Shown here: positions 11,763 through 23,589 of the stretch, one piece after another
Layout of the letters: each line of letters begins with the position of its first letter
Position numbering within the stretch: the stretch's first letter is position 1
Program-made: the position numbers and the translations under genes
Source of the DNA: Pohlia nutans
Lineage: Eukaryota > Streptophyta > Bryopsida > Bryales > Mniaceae
Length of the DNA: 64,000 nt
Assembly: GCA_022496805.1 (NCBI GenBank)
Contig: CM040106.1
Coordinates: 3,844,001 to 3,908,000 of the forward strand
Direction of reading: 5' to 3'
The notes under the pieces: model-generated
Databases searched by the model: none
What the model saw: the letters and a program-made list of their open reading frames with translations, nothing else
What the model was told of the DNA's origin: nothing

Positions 11763-12960
11763 TCATTGATAATTAAGATGGCGATCTCTGTCATCGACTA
11801 AAGCCTGCCACTCATCACATCCTCTCGGATATTTTGCAATGCACTCAACAAAGAAGTCACACTGAGTGCACTTTGAGAAGTTGCTCCCAACAGCCTTCAC
11901 CTCGACATATCTGAAATGGTTCTTTGGAAGCACACTCATAGTTGATTGCAAGACAGGCTTGTGATTACACTTCTCATTGACCTGATAGCCAGATGCAAGA
12001 GAGAGTGTTAGAATGAAGGCGAAAGAAGTCTATCGGCCGCTAGCCGACAAGAATTCATATCCACTCAATTTGCAGGAGATTGCAAAACGTATCGGCTGCG
12101 GGCCGACACACCCAACGTCCAAAGGCACAGACACATATTCCAACGATGCCGCGCTGGCCCAACGGACGTGGCCGAGTGCACAAACCCAGCAAAGATTCAT
12201 CTTACGATAGTTATGTCGGCTCTTAGCTGACATTTGAAAACCAACAACAAAACAACGAGCAGGGAGATTAGAGGGCTGAGACATACATGGTTCACCGGCT
12301 CACGCATATGGTCCCAATTCATTGCAGAGGGGACAACCTTCAGATTATCCACACGCTTATTACCAACAAGCTTAAACTCGTTAGGCATCTGGTCAGCATT
12401 TTCATCAATGATTTTGTGCAGGGTAGCCTGAATAGTTTGGGGACGAAGAAGAAGTGATCCTGAATTTTCATGTGACCCGCTAACGCTTCCTCTCACAGCT
12501 GCAGCCTTATAGACGTGGTATGCAGATCATGAGACTCTGTGAATAATGTACCATGCGTTCTCGCAGACGTCAACAAATTCAAGAGTAATGAATTTCCTTC
12601 CCTCCGGAGCACGAACATGAAGTTGTCTTTGGACAACATACGCTAATTCTATTTTGATCTCAAATGAGCAAGAGTAGAACTTATGACGGAGTATCCTCGT
12701 GGACTACCATGGGAACGTCTGACACCACCTATACTTGCAATACCTCTGAGAACTAACCTTCCAAACCTTAGCCTCCAAAGTCATGAATTTCAAAATTTGT
12801 ATATATGAGCTAATCTTTGGATAAGATTTTTTGATGAACAGACCCGTAGGGATTTTGAGGAATACCTTGCAGGCCCACACAGTCCAGAATGTCCATCTGA
12901 GCTGCCTGAGAGCAGAGCGTTACAATATCAGAAAGTAGTCGACCACCTTTGAGTCTAGTG
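11763..12960 (-). pseudogene. Transposase-like relic, downstream part
   Basis: Several minus-strand stretches read as protein. At 12,960-12,500 there is a segment with APEGRKFITLEFVDVCENAW. At 12,496-12,290 there is ATLHKIIDENADQMPNEFK followed by a helical segment. At 11,951-11,763 there is PKNHFRYVEVKAVG with a paired Cys motif (KCTQCDFFVEC) and a His/Gln-rich end. The last block resembles the region before the catalytic domain of a widespread RNase H-fold transposase family. That is recollection without an alignment. The frames are interrupted and TCGGC-type palindromes lie between the blocks, probably in former introns. Confidence 0.45.
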
Positions 12961-13402
12961 GGAGATAACAACTAATGCATTGTCGTCATTTGCAACAATT
13001 CGTGTTTGGACACGAACATTACACCAACAAATATATCGCCAAGAACATGCACGCTTCATCTGGAAGACAGACTTGAATCATTGCCCTTCGAAACAAGGAG
13101 AAATCCTCGTTTAGCAGCTCGCAGTACTTATTTCTCTAGAGGGGCCGATCTGGATATGGCAGACCAAAATCAGGTTTCGCATCATGGCTGTCAGATGAAA
13201 AGGAGGCGCTTGGAGTAGTGCCGTCTCCTAAACTATTACATTCAGAAACATCGCTTGGACAAACATTGTGGTCGAGCGGAGTTAAATATACATAAACAAA
13301 GTTGGCAGCATTACCATGCAGTTCAGCGCCGCTACCTACTTGCGTATCCGTCTGCGAGCCACAATCATCGCTGCGCTCGAACTCCGTGAGACCGATTCCA
13401 GA

Positions 13403-14307
13403 CTATACATTTCTAGAGCTACTATAGCCTTCGATCGTTGGTGATTCACTATTCACGCCACTGTCGTCTGCCTCTAGCTTTACTTTCTTCAATGCTGGCA
13501 CTATTGGCTGCCAGCCGATAGGATGTTCTTTTGCAAAGGATGGATCCAGCATCCAAACCTTGTATCTGCTCCATAAGATTCTATATCGATGGCAATCTCC
13601 AGGGTAAGACAGAACTGAATTCTTGTAGTATGCCGCCAAACCTAAGAAGTCCTTCTTCACCAACATGAGTCGAACGATGACGAAAAAACTATGAGGAACA
13701 CGGAATCCCTTCCAAGTTCCCTTTGGAGAGCACTCCACAATGACTCCCACACCAGCACAATAATGGCTACATCCGTCACTGTACAAAAGAGCTACCTCCA
13801 TGTTCACTGTGAGAGTAAAGAACTGATCGATGGGCTCTCCTCAGTACCGTCCGCTGTCGGCTGCCAGCCGACAGGCTTTAGAGCACTATCAATCTCATCA
13901 ATATATTGTCTCATATATCGCTTACTCCACAAGCTATTTCTGCCAGCACATTGACAAAGATATTTAAGATCACCCGTTGGGTAAGGTATTATCAATCAAT
14001 TGAATCCCAAACTTCTAGAACCCGGACATCGAGGAGAAACGGGTTGCAAGAGACAATGCAAATGATAACTGCACGTCCGGCATAGTAGAATCCGGAGTGC
14101 GTTATCCGGGACTACCACTCCCTTATCCAATTTCCATTGCCTACAGCTACCGTTCTTGGTGAAAGTGTCGATTGGTTCAGTATCCAACGTCAAAGGAAGT
14201 GATCTCTTCATGATTGTATCGGTTTCCGGCCGATAGAGGTGGACACTACAACTCAACGAACACAGCGATAACCTAGCGCGAAAAAGGTGGCAATAAATCC
14301 TAAACAT
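13403..14307 (-). pseudogene. Transposase-like relic, upstream part
   Basis: Two minus-strand frames, 14,307-13,996 and 13,995-13,804, hold a cysteine pair (LLCRTC) and a charged helical stretch. A third (13,807-13,403) has ECSPKGTWKGFRVPHSFFVI and an acidic end. Two of the frames contain a GWQPT-like peptide that is simply the TCGGC palindrome read in frame, so those spots are probably intron remnants. The piece lies upstream, on the same strand, of the relic ending at 11,763 and may be the same gene. No start codon can be chosen. Function not known. Confidence 0.35.
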
Positions 14308-15400
14308 TCCAAATCAGACTCCATGCGACCTTCACGCTATATGTGGCGAACCGAGTATCGGCCGGCGGCCGACAAGGATCAGGTGACCACCGGTTTAGAG
14401 CGAGGAAATTGGCTGGTGAGCTAGACGGTGTCGGCTAGCGCCAACAGGTCTAGCGGTAATGACAATTTCTACACCAAATGATTGCTTTGAATGCTGAGAT
14501 ACGTTTGAAAAAACAAAACCAAAAACCTTGCAAGCTCATTCCACATGCTAGAATCAAAGTAACCACATAATTCTACATTCTACAATCACAGTCGCAAGCT
14601 CATTCTACACGCGAGAATCAAACTTGCCGCAAAAATCTATCACAGAGAGAGAGATAACCAAAACACAAAGGTCAGCAGGTGGCGCAACAAACCTAGAGTG
14701 AAATGAGGAAAATGGAAGCATAGTAAATACCCCAGGGGAATTCCCATGAGCGATTGTCGCCAAAATCAAGAAATTTCAAACTACTTGGAAGTTCTTGGCA
14801 TGAGTTTGATCTTTGATGAACTTCTGGAGATGCATTATAATTAGTTCGTTGATAGGATAGAGTAAGAATTGCCACCTAGTGAGTAGGGTGGATGAAAATG
14901 TGAAGGCGGGCGTCTGATAGGATGGATGGAATGATTGATTTGACACTTTGGCGGCCTACGATTTGACGGGCAGGAGTACGACGTGGCGGGCCCCCGCTAT
15001 CTTTTTTTGAAGGAGGGCTGGTGGTGGGGGATTACTCTCCCTCTCCCTCTCATTTTTTCTCATTTCACTCCTTCACTTTCACTCTCCCCTCTCATCTTCC
15101 TCTCACCTCCCTCTACTCTCACGCTCCCTCACCTTCCCTTCCTCCTCTTTTACCTGCTAGTGGCTGATACTCGCGCTTTGTCCGCCAGCTGATTGACTAC
15201 TTTTTTGCACCAACCGATACAATTTAGGCAGCAACTGACACTTTTGCTCCAGCCGCTGATACGTTCTGTGCAGTTGCCAATATTGGACAGTGCACTCGCC
15301 AATACCGGGACAATCAACAGCCGATTCTTTCAGCGCATTTGCAGGATCACATGGCCGAGGCCCCCATGTATGCAAATCTCTGATCATTCGCTCATATCAT
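14308..15400. other. No gene; pyrimidine-rich tract
   Basis: Non-coding. A C/T-rich tract runs at about 15,025-15,150. Two copies of the TCGGC palindrome lie near 14,360 and 14,430. Confidence 0.4.
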
Positions 15401-15402
15401 TA

Positions 15403-16008
15403 GTGTATCGGCTGGCAGCCAATAGTTGTAGCGGATGTCGGCTGCCGGCCGATACACTACATTTTGAAAATACCTGATTGTGGATAAGTAGAGCTTGATT
15501 GTATGGGCCGAGCCGATAGATTGTTTCCTATGGGCTGCCGACCAATAGAATCGTAACCAAGCACACAACGTAGTGGACCAAAACATACTAGAGCGCATTT
15601 TAGTCTCATCTCTTATCTTTGAGCTTTTGGGTAGTCTCTAAAAAAATTAGGTTTATCTTGATGTATAGGCCGGCCGTCAATGTAAGTCCGTATACAGGGA
15701 TTAGCTCGGGCTGCCCATGGTGCTTTGGTGTCGGTCGGCAGCCAATAGTATTTGTGTTTTTGCAAACATTGGGTGGAGATTATATGTCGGGCGGCAGCCG
15801 ATAGAGTATGCAAGGCTCTGCAGTTGGTCTGTCATGTGATAGCGTTTGTGTGTCGGCCGGCAGCCGATAGAATATGCTTCTCGATCGAGATGGTGTGTCA
15901 TGTAATAGAAGTTGTGTGTCGGCCGGCAGCCGATTGAGCAAGGACTATCCGTATTGTCGGCCTGTTGCCGTTCTATTGATAAATAGTATCGGCTGGCAAC
16001 CGATAGAC
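15403..16008. repeat. Dense cluster of TCGGC...GCCGA imperfect palindromes
   Basis: About eight or nine copies of an 18-20 nt GC-rich imperfect palindrome, best described as TATCGGCTGCCGGCCGATA with variable centre, occur here near 15,405, 15,437, 15,530, 15,730, 15,785, 15,850, 15,917 and 15,986, about 45-70 bp apart in the denser part. More copies are scattered from 12,035 to 19,190. The spacer sequences do not match one another, so this is not a CRISPR or an ordinary tandem array. Confidence 0.75.
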
Positions 16009-16397
16009 TTATAATTGTTATGACATTGCAAAAAGCCGAGCCTCCTCACTAAGCTGCTTGTCACTCCCCCAGCAAGAACGCGGTGAAATGCGACGACTTT
16101 GTTCCACGTGGTGTGTGGGAAGGAAACAAAGTAACTGTAGAGTAGATACTTTGTTGGAAGGTGGACAAGTAGAGATGAATCGAAATTGTATGCCCAATCA
16201 TCCTGAAGAAGAATGTGATGCCTAGACATGGTTGCGTGGTTCCGGTGGAGGAGGGGTAGGAGGAAGCAAACGTTGATTTGGTCATCAGCTTGATGCCCAT
16301 TGGTGTACCCAACGATCAGCGCGACAACATAGCACTATCCCTTCCCTGGTCGAAGTGCACAGAGAGAGCCTACGGCAAGGCGTCGAATGTATAGGGT

Positions 16398-16751
16398 ATG
16401 ACGTTTGAGGGCGAATCCCCCGCAACTCTCGATGAGTTCATGAATTCGTGGCAATCACTGAATGTTGCTCGTACCAACGCTAACTTAGAGGTTGAAGCCG
16501 CAATAGATGCAGAGCAAGTTGCGGCACAGAAGCAGGAGATATGGAAGAAGAAGGCCACTCCCTCGCGGAAAATGAGAGATGCTCCAGGAACGGGAGAAGA
16601 AGGTGATTTGGAACCGGGTCAAGAAACCAGGGAGGATAGCAAGCCAATCCGGAAGGAGAAGGGCAAAGCCGCTGATTGGAAGGAGCTAGTTCTCTCACTG
16701 GATGATGCACGATCGATTTTATCTCGGGTAAGGTCCCTCGCCTTCCAATGA
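16398..16751 (+). CDS. Charged ORF, unknown, probable TE protein fragment
   Basis: I do not recognise this gene. The ORF of 117 codons starts with ATG at 16,398. The first half is helical (LEVEAAIDAEQVAAQKQEIW) and the second half is charged (EEGDLEPGQETREDSKPIRK), ending with a hydrophobic helix. It precedes a HAD-like fragment at 16,788 on the same strand by about 40 bp and sits among the TCGGC palindromes. Both could belong to one decayed element. The ORF ends at a TGA that may be a decay product. Confidence 0.4.
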   Translation: MTFEGESPATLDEFMNSWQSLNVARTNANLEVEAAIDAEQVAAQKQEIWKKKATPSRKMRDAPGTGEEGDLEPGQETREDSKPIRKEKGKAADWKELVLSLDDARSILSRVRSLAFQ

Positions 16752-16787
16752 ACTGCTTGCAGTTTGGGCAGAGTACGCGCAAAGTGA

Positions 16788-17012
16788 GTGCTTACAGAGA
16801 TAGACTCTCCCCAGAATTCATATTTTTTGAAGTCATTAGAGTACGTGTTTCAACGCAGTTCTGAGTCGGTGGCGCGTAGAGCCACTGTGGAGAACACTCT
16901 CCTCATTGATGACTCCACATACAAGAACGTCCTAAACAATCCTTTTAATGCTTTTCACCCACCTCCCTACACGATGTTTTCGGAGGCAAAGTTGAAGAAG
17001 GGTCGGTGTTAG
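16788..17012 (+). pseudogene. C-terminal piece of a HAD/FCP1 (NIF)-type phosphatase-like domain
   Basis: The frame contains ENTLLIDDSTYKN followed by a Pro-rich turn (FHPPPYT). This matches the last catalytic motif of the FCP1/NLI-interacting-factor group of HAD phosphatases, where the paired Asp bind magnesium and a PPYT-like turn is common. Both Asp are kept here. The N-terminal motif (DxDx) is absent, so this is a fragment. A second, longer HAD-like domain with a degenerate form of the same motif lies on the minus strand at 48,992-49,741. The start is arbitrary and the frame ends at TAG 17,010. Confidence 0.55.
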
Positions 17013-17943
17013 TCTGGGTAATTGTATGGAGATGATTGAGACCAGTCTTAGGCCAGCGGAGCTGCCTAATAAACGAAGACAAGGGGAAAAAGATGTAACA
17101 GTTAAGGAGTCAGGTTGAGTTAGTCAGTGGTTAGTTTAAGAAGTGCATGTCCCAAGTTCCATGACGTACCTTGGTTCCCCAGGAGAGTATACACTAATAT
17201 GTGCAACTTATACGCTGGATCTCCGTTGGTATACGGTCTTGGACTTCCTTGGTATATTTGGATTCCTAGCGAGTTAGACAAAGTCAGAGAAGCTATGAAA
17301 TAGATGAGATGGTCTGTGTGTACTAACTAAGTAAGTGTCAGTTCCTAGACATCCTTGGTGTCCTTGGATGATGAGTGTTTGGAAGACAAAAAGACATGGT
17401 ATAAGAGAGAATTTGCCTAAAGACGGAGCACAGAGCAGGGACGGCTTGGTAGGAGGAATAGATAGAGTATAGCCATTCTATCTAAGTACTTGGATTAGTA
17501 TTAGTCCAGCCAAGGAGAACATGTTTCCCAGCCTTCCAAGTCAGATAGCATTGAGGTGGTAATGAATAGCAAAGACAGAACAGTAGAGATAGAGAATGTA
17601 AAGGTGTGTTTATTCCAAGGATGTAATAAACCACATATACAGTATAGAGACTAAGTCCGCAGAACTATGTTAAACAGAGGAATTGAACCCATGTATTACA
17701 TAAACTCACAACCATGGAATCTAGGTTTAACATGGAATAAACAAGGAATGACTTCCTGGTACAACAAAACTAGAGCATAACTAAATGCTCATAAGTCTCA
17801 AAAACCAAGAGTGTCTCATCACTATCGTACACTACTCTTATACTTAAGCATGGTCCGTAATCTAAGCAAAACATTGCCAGTTCCACCGTCTTCTATCTCC
17901 TTGTCCTCCGTGGCGGCCGTGTCTTGGTCCGGTAACAGTTGGA
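17013..17943. other. No gene recognised
   Basis: Intergenic or LTR-like sequence without open frames of interest and without clear terminal repeats. Confidence 0.35.
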
Positions 17944-18359
17944 GTGTGTAGTTTTGAGGACGTCGTTATCCAGTTACTTGTACATTTTGACGACCTTTTC
18001 TTTATAATATTGTATAATTTTTATAGTAGAATGACTGTTCGAATTATCATTTTGATGGTTCTTCTTCTGTTCAATATTATGAGCGTTTCAGCCCATTTTC
18101 ACATCATTCTTTGTATTATTTTATTTTTGTATCTTTCTCACTATCTCAATCTGTGCCGTGCAACTCGATTTCTCATGTTTATACTGTTGTCAGCTGCCAG
18201 CCGACATGTTCTCCATATTCTAGCTTCTATCATGTTGTCGGCTGCCGGCCGATATGTTCCGCTACTTGCCTTCTCTGTCACTGTCGTCCGCTTCCGCTCT
18301 TTCTCTAACCACCATATTGATGAGTTATTAGTCTGTTTTTTGTTCAAAGAGATTGCCTT

Positions 18360-19080
18360 ATGGACTCTGATTTCGCTCAACCTCATGCCGTCAAGAAATG
18401 TATTGTTCTCTGTGTTTCGGGATTGCTTTGCTTTATCAATCCTAATGTTATGCCGGATCGTTGGAATGCTCCTCTGAATGTTGTTGAGAGGCTAGGTGTC
18501 AGGAAGTTGTTTGCAATGTTGTTGGAGCGATTCTATGTTGGCCTGTGGTCTAAGATGCCAATCCGAGACTTGAAGCTCTTACTAAGTTTTATCATCCCGG
18601 AGGACGCTGTAGATAGGCTATCCTTTGTTTTTGGTAGAGAATATTGTGAACGTAGTGAGAATTATCCTTGGTGTTACGAAGTTCTCAACACTCTTTATTC
18701 TAAGCACCATTCGAGAGATGTATGCAAGCCTGACCAAGTCCTGCTGGTTGATGTTAGCCCTCTCTCTCTCTATCTAGGACTCCTGATGCTGCGTGCTACA
18801 TGCCTTGGCCATTTCAAGGAGACTTCACCGCATCAAGCAGGACTATTCCTAAAGTTGCTGCTGATTTTATTCTGTTTATTTATCTCTTACATAAGTATGA
18901 GTCTATCAGTGATTATATGAAGCATTCTCATAGACCTAGACAGATACACTACTAAGTTGGACATGCCTTGAAATATGGGATTCCTCATGGTAGAAAACCT
19001 TCTTATTCTTTATAATAGGATGATTATCGACTACGGGCTGACTCTCTTCTGCTCCAATTGAGCAGCTTGTATTTTTTCAC
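18360..19080 (+). pseudogene. Unknown TE-type protein fragment
   Basis: The ATG at 18,360 opens a 186-codon frame. Residues about 50-135 read as a compact folded domain: RFYVGLWSKMPIRDLKLL, then FIIPEDAVDRLSFVFGREYC and VLNTLYSKHHS. After 18,890 a frame change continues the protein-like reading (PRQIHY, then a YGIPHGRKPS stretch) up to about 19,080. I have a memory of similar proteins, repeated many times, in non-flowering plant genomes, but no domain name. TCGGC palindromes lie just upstream (18,185 and 18,237) and downstream (19,173). At least one frameshift marks it as a relic. Confidence 0.45.
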
Positions 19081-19610
19081 TGATTTAAAATTCAAATCAA
19101 AAAATAAAAATAAAAATTCAATCTATTTCTATGTTCTTGGTCTGATATTTGCATTCTTTGCATATTTGGCATTTGTCGGCTGACGGCCAATTTACTTATG
19201 GACTATGAAAATGTCCATAATTAGTTAAATATTAGTTATATTTACTTGAAGCATTTGCACCGTGCCGCACCATACGTGGCCGCGCTTGACTTTTGCGGGC
19301 CTGGGCTTAGTCACCTCCCTCACCGGCGCTCAGGCAACAACTTGTTTAGGTGCGGGCTCATCAAATGACGCCCCTGACTCGCCATCGTTCAGAGTCGAGG
19401 AGTTTCTTCAGCGCGCCCATTGTGCGGGAGATTGTGTTCTATTCTGAGATTCTAGACAATTTATGCACTCCGTGGTGCCTCGGCAACGTGGCGTCGGCCG
19501 AATCGGGGAGGTCAACACCATTTCTCTGGTTGTGAGGATGTCAGGGCTAGCAGGCGAGCGACAATATAGCGCGAAACGGTGAGGACCTTTGTTTTTGGGG
19601 AATCCCTTCT
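19081..19610. other. No supported gene
   Basis: Short frames only. The last member of the TCGGC palindrome family lies near 19,173. Confidence 0.35.
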
Positions 19611-20033
19611 TCATTCACGAGCCCTGAAAACCGCCTTTGGTAAGTCTCCGATCTGGAGAAACGGTGCGGATGCTCTTACAAAGAATGAGAAGTTGCTTTT
19701 GGATAAAAGCATACCGTATGTCAAGCTGAGTTTTTCCTTCTTAGGCAGTGGTGTTTTGAACCGAGGACTTGGTGAGGAGGGCGTGAGGGTACGTTTGCCA
19801 ATAGACTTGTAGGAACCTGGCTGGTATTGATGGTCTGAGGGAATTTGCTTCTGTTGAGGGGTATTATCTGGTGATAGGTTTATTGAAACATCCCGACTAA
19901 CCTTGGCTAATGTCTTCAAAAGACCCTCGCCCTCTTCCTCCTTGCGCACGTTCACACTCTTTAAATTGGTAAAATTCCACATTCCCTTTCCAGTCTCTCC
20001 AAACTGCATAGTGTTACAAAACTTCATTACCAT
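19611..20033 (-). CDS. Unknown ORF, downstream part of a minus-strand relic
   Basis: A 140-codon minus-strand frame starts at an ATG near 20,033. It is rich in Lys, Ser and Pro, with a KEEEGEGLLKTLAKVS helix near residues 31-46 and a PSSPSPRFKTPLPKKEK stretch near residues 85-101 that could act as a nuclear signal. It lies on the same strand, 300 bp downstream of the zinc-knuckle pieces at 20.3-21.5 kb, and may be a later exon of that gene. I see no defensible splice sites between them. Function unknown. Confidence 0.35.
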   Translation of the reverse strand: MVMKFCNTMQFGETGKGMWNFTNLKSVNVRKEEEGEGLLKTLAKVSRDVSINLSPDNTPQQKQIPSDHQYQPGSYKSIGKRTLTPSSPSPRFKTPLPKKEKLSLTYGMLLSKSNFSFFVRASAPFLQIGDLPKAVFRARE

Positions 20034-20333
20034 GGGTCAGCAAGACAATTCTAGACACAATCGTTTGTGATTATCCCTACAAAGAATGCAATTTTAAGAT
20101 GCAATTAATCTGAAGATTTTGTTTAATCTAATTAAACTAAGTAAATCATGTCTTTGAAATATATCACAACATAGAAAACTTAGCAAATAGAAAACCTGGC
20201 TTCCTCATCATGCAAGCTATTGAACCTCCTAAACCCTCACTAACTGAAATCCATGGTTTTTCATTACAACAAACTTGAAATGTAGTACTTAGAGAACTAA
20301 CTAAAGGCTCCCTTGGCCATTTTAAAGAAGATC

Positions 20334-20765
20334 TCATAAAGAAGCGCGGAATGTTAGTTGTATTAAATTTGGCAATATTAACCGATCAAAATTCATAAGT
20401 ACGGCACCAATTGATCCTGTGTTACTAAGGCAACGTGAGACAATACTGAGCACTTTGAAGTTTCCATGTATGAAGTGAGCGGTACCATCATGTTGATCTG
20501 CAGGTGGATCCTCCATTGGTGTGGCACCACCGCTGTCACTATCTCCTATGTCCATGTTGTTTTCAAACTCTCCCTAGTCCTCATCATCCTCGCCCTTGTC
20601 CCAATAATCCGTCGGCTCAGCGGATGACCTTTGGTCTCTTTCTCTGGTGCTTACTGTTGCCACCTTCTTTGGACACCCGCTAATACGCCTTTGACCTTGT
20701 GCGTACAGCTTCATCATTTGTTCCAGTGTTATGCTGGGCATCTCAAGTATCATCTCTAGTGTCAT
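20334..20765 (-). pseudogene. Acidic fragment of the minus-strand zinc-knuckle gene
   Basis: Two minus-strand frames (20,765-20,574 and 20,555-20,334) give a short helix (TLEQMMKLYAQGQRR), an acidic end (WDKGEDDED), then MDIGDSDSGGATPMEDPPAD. Both look like linker sequence of the gene whose zinc-binding piece lies just upstream at 20,743-21,120. The stops between them and the overlap of frames point to decay. Confidence 0.3.
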
Positions 20766-21120
20766 CTAGAGTGTCTTCTGCAGTGTCATTTGCAGTGTCC
20801 TCGCTTGGTGAGATTGAGGTAGCTTTTTTGGAACGAGTACTCTTGCGCGTAGATCGTTTTCCAACGCATTTACTCCTATCACACTTTCTTAGAATCTTCA
20901 CCACGCTGTACTTTGGAAGTGTCCCCTTTCTATACATCTTGCTAGTCTTTCCCTATCCGCTCTCCATGTCAGGATACGGCACTTCAATTTTACCGTCCAA
21001 TAAAGGGCAATCCTTCTCGAATCTGTGATTGTTTAGTGGCCACTTGCTACTAAAGTCATCCTTCCTGCACAAGTTGCACCGAATATATCTCCTGGTCTTC
21101 CTGTCCTTGCTAGGGTTTTT
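20743..21120 (-). pseudogene. Zinc-knuckle-like fragment
   Basis: On the minus strand near 21,100-20,990 the frame reads RYIRCNLCRKDDF and then NNHRFEKDC. This is a Cys-x2-Cys ... His-x5-Cys spacing able to bind zinc, as in BED- or CCHC-type DNA-binding modules of plant transposases. A TAG near 20,955 separates it from a basic, Ser/Thr-rich stretch (RKSTRSKKATSISPSEDT). The order on the minus strand is 21,471 (conserved block), zinc knuckle, basic and acidic linker. The family is not certain. Confidence 0.45.
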
Positions 21121-21141
21121 TCTACTGCCTTGAGTTTCTTT

Positions 21142-21471
21142 TTACATGAACTTGTTCACGAGCGTCTGAACCTGCTTTTCCAAATCAAATTTTACCTTAT
21201 AGTCGTTCTGATAAATGCGAACCTTTTGCAAGAAACTCCCTCGAGCTCCACTGCATAACACTGCCTTTGTATCTGGCGCACCCTTTACCACCCTGGATGC
21301 AAACTCCCTCCAGCCTTTGCTGAAGATGGCGTACATTCCACCGTCAGCACCTAATCCCTTTCCATACAAACTTTGGGAGACGGCGAGTCTTTCGGCCGAT
21401 GTGGCCGCAATATGTACTTTAGTGATGCTTAAACAGGTTGGCCTTCGCTTGAAACATGCCCCTCGCGGCAA
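21142..21471 (-). pseudogene. Conserved-looking N-terminal block of the zinc-knuckle gene
   Basis: A 109-codon minus-strand frame holds the most protein-like stretch of this gene: KVHIAATSAERLAVSQSLYG, then a GKGLGADGGMYAIF loop, FSKGWREFASRVVKGAPDTK and YKVKFDLEKQVQTLVNKFM. It stops immediately before the zinc-knuckle piece. Upstream (21,658-21,419) a second frame overlaps it and may hold the exon before. I do not know the function; the context of broken TE genes suggests a mobile-element protein. Confidence 0.4.
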
Positions 21472-21659
21472 CTTTCCGCAATTTCAACCTGGTAGGAGTT
21501 TCACCACCCTGCAATTCTTCCATTACAAGTCCTGCATAATACTGGGTGGTACTGATGGTCTTTAAAATTCTAGTCCCTGCCACATTGCCAATAAACCTTT
21601 GTTTTAACCACAATTGCAAAACTCTAAAACTTTCTAAGAGCTTCCCTGAAACAGACATG

Positions 21660-23580
21660 CTTAACTAACCCTGAATCCTAAACAAATACGCAATCCAACC
21701 GACTACTGAATGATACCCCACTCATTGAACGGACAAAACCTAGAATATCACTCTACAGGGTTATGGCTAAAAGGGCCGACCGAAACATACAGGATCAAAA
21801 GGCAAGTGTTGAAACCTCACATTTTCATCGCAGAATGACAACAACCTAGCCCAACAATTCACAGAATTACGAAAGGCGCATAACTAACCAGATATGGAAG
21901 CGGCAATTGCTGGTTTGCTCGCGAATCCTCCTCTCCTCCCACGCTGCATATTATCGGACCACACACCAATCAGTGAGATTGAATCCATCGATTGTTGGAT
22001 AATAAGAGAAATTCAATACATTTTATATCTTATTGCTCGATTATTAAAGTTAGAATTCTAAACAAAGAGCGACTAATGACATAACTTATCCTTAGCCCTT
22101 AAGTTCCCATTAAACCTCAAAGTGGTCACTAGATCACTCAAAAATGATATGTTGTAAAACCCTAAACCATCCCAGTCCAGTGTCTCAAGTTTGTATGTGC
22201 AACTTTTGAGTATACAGAGAAATAATGCAAACATAAAACACGTTCTTAGACACTTTAGTACCGCTCATACCAAAAAATACAGCAAATACTCACAAATGTA
22301 GGACAATTACTATATTGTATTTCTATTTTTTGGAAGTGCTATATCTCATGTCCCCATGTAGATTGAGTCCTGTCATTTGTGTTCTAGTAGTGTATGTATT
22401 CCATTCTTGATCAATGTACCAACTCCTTTTTTGTTTTTACATAAAAATTTTGTCCTGAATTGTACATAGAAAATACCCTAAAAAAATTTTAAATTCACAA
22501 AAATAATGTATGAATCCATTCTCAACATGAAAGATTGGAATGAAGAGGTGTTGGCCTAGGTCATCGCTAAACATATGTGCACTCATTGTTTTAAAATTAA
22601 CTCAAATTTTATATATTTTTGAACCCCATACACCCCCCTAGAATATCACTTTTTAGTATGCATGATATGGTTTAGATACATACTAAAATACTCCAATCCA
22701 ATGGTCCGATGTTATCTACATTTAACAAAGACTTGGTTCATATAGCTATTATTACATTTATACATTATGCATTCTATTAAGCGCATTTCTAATTGGAATA
22801 AAAATAATTCATAAACAATATTGACCAAACAACTATATTTACTTCGGAAGCATCCTAGGCACTCACGGATCAAGTATAATTGCAGAAGGATAATGAAATA
22901 ATACAGAATTTTGTCTCAGTATCGTTAAACCCTAAATGCCTAGAGCCATCTCCAAATAATTCGGTAGTTTTGAAAATTGCATTAGGAAATGCATCTTAAA
23001 GGTGTATTATTAATGTGATTTATGAATAAAGGTTGTGCATTATGAGCCTAACACTCAATCTTTACGCTTAGATCTAAAATTGATATATGCAATAATAATT
23101 TCCTAAAACCTAATCTTCAAATTCCAAATTAATGTGCAATACAATCACGAACAAAACATAAGGAGTATGGGGATGAAACTTGTAGTGATTGGTTGAAAAG
23201 TTTTACAATTGGACTCCTTGATCTCGTCATCATTGTAGTCTTAGAGTCCCACTCCCGAGTAGGGCATATCTCCGATTCCAGAGTTGGCATGATGGACAAG
23301 TATAGGCCAAACACTGATTTGGGACCTGGCCTAAAAAGCACAGCTGATTTTGGAGTTGTCGATCTACGTTTATGATTGTTTGAGCCATGTTCGGACGCAG
23401 CGTTGGTTCCAGATGTGGCATCAAACAACTAGCATAACACTAGCCCGAAAGAAAGAAGTTTGATAGGAGAGAGGTTCAAACTGGGGAAATGGAGCGAATT
23501 GGGGTCTCATAATTCCTTCCAACATCATGGAGACGCATACCAGTGTAAACATGACAAACCATATAGGATATATGTGTAGA
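21660..23580. other. AT-rich region without recognisable gene
   Basis: About 1.9 kb with no supported frame, RNA gene or repeat array. Short frames at 23,129-23,428 have no recognisable content. Confidence 0.4.
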
Positions 23581-23589
23581 GAAAGATAA

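Noticed and set aside
15403..16008. Possible CRISPR array
   Set aside because: The repeats are dispersed palindromes with unequal spacing and no uniform spacers, there are no cas genes, and the DNA is eukaryotic.
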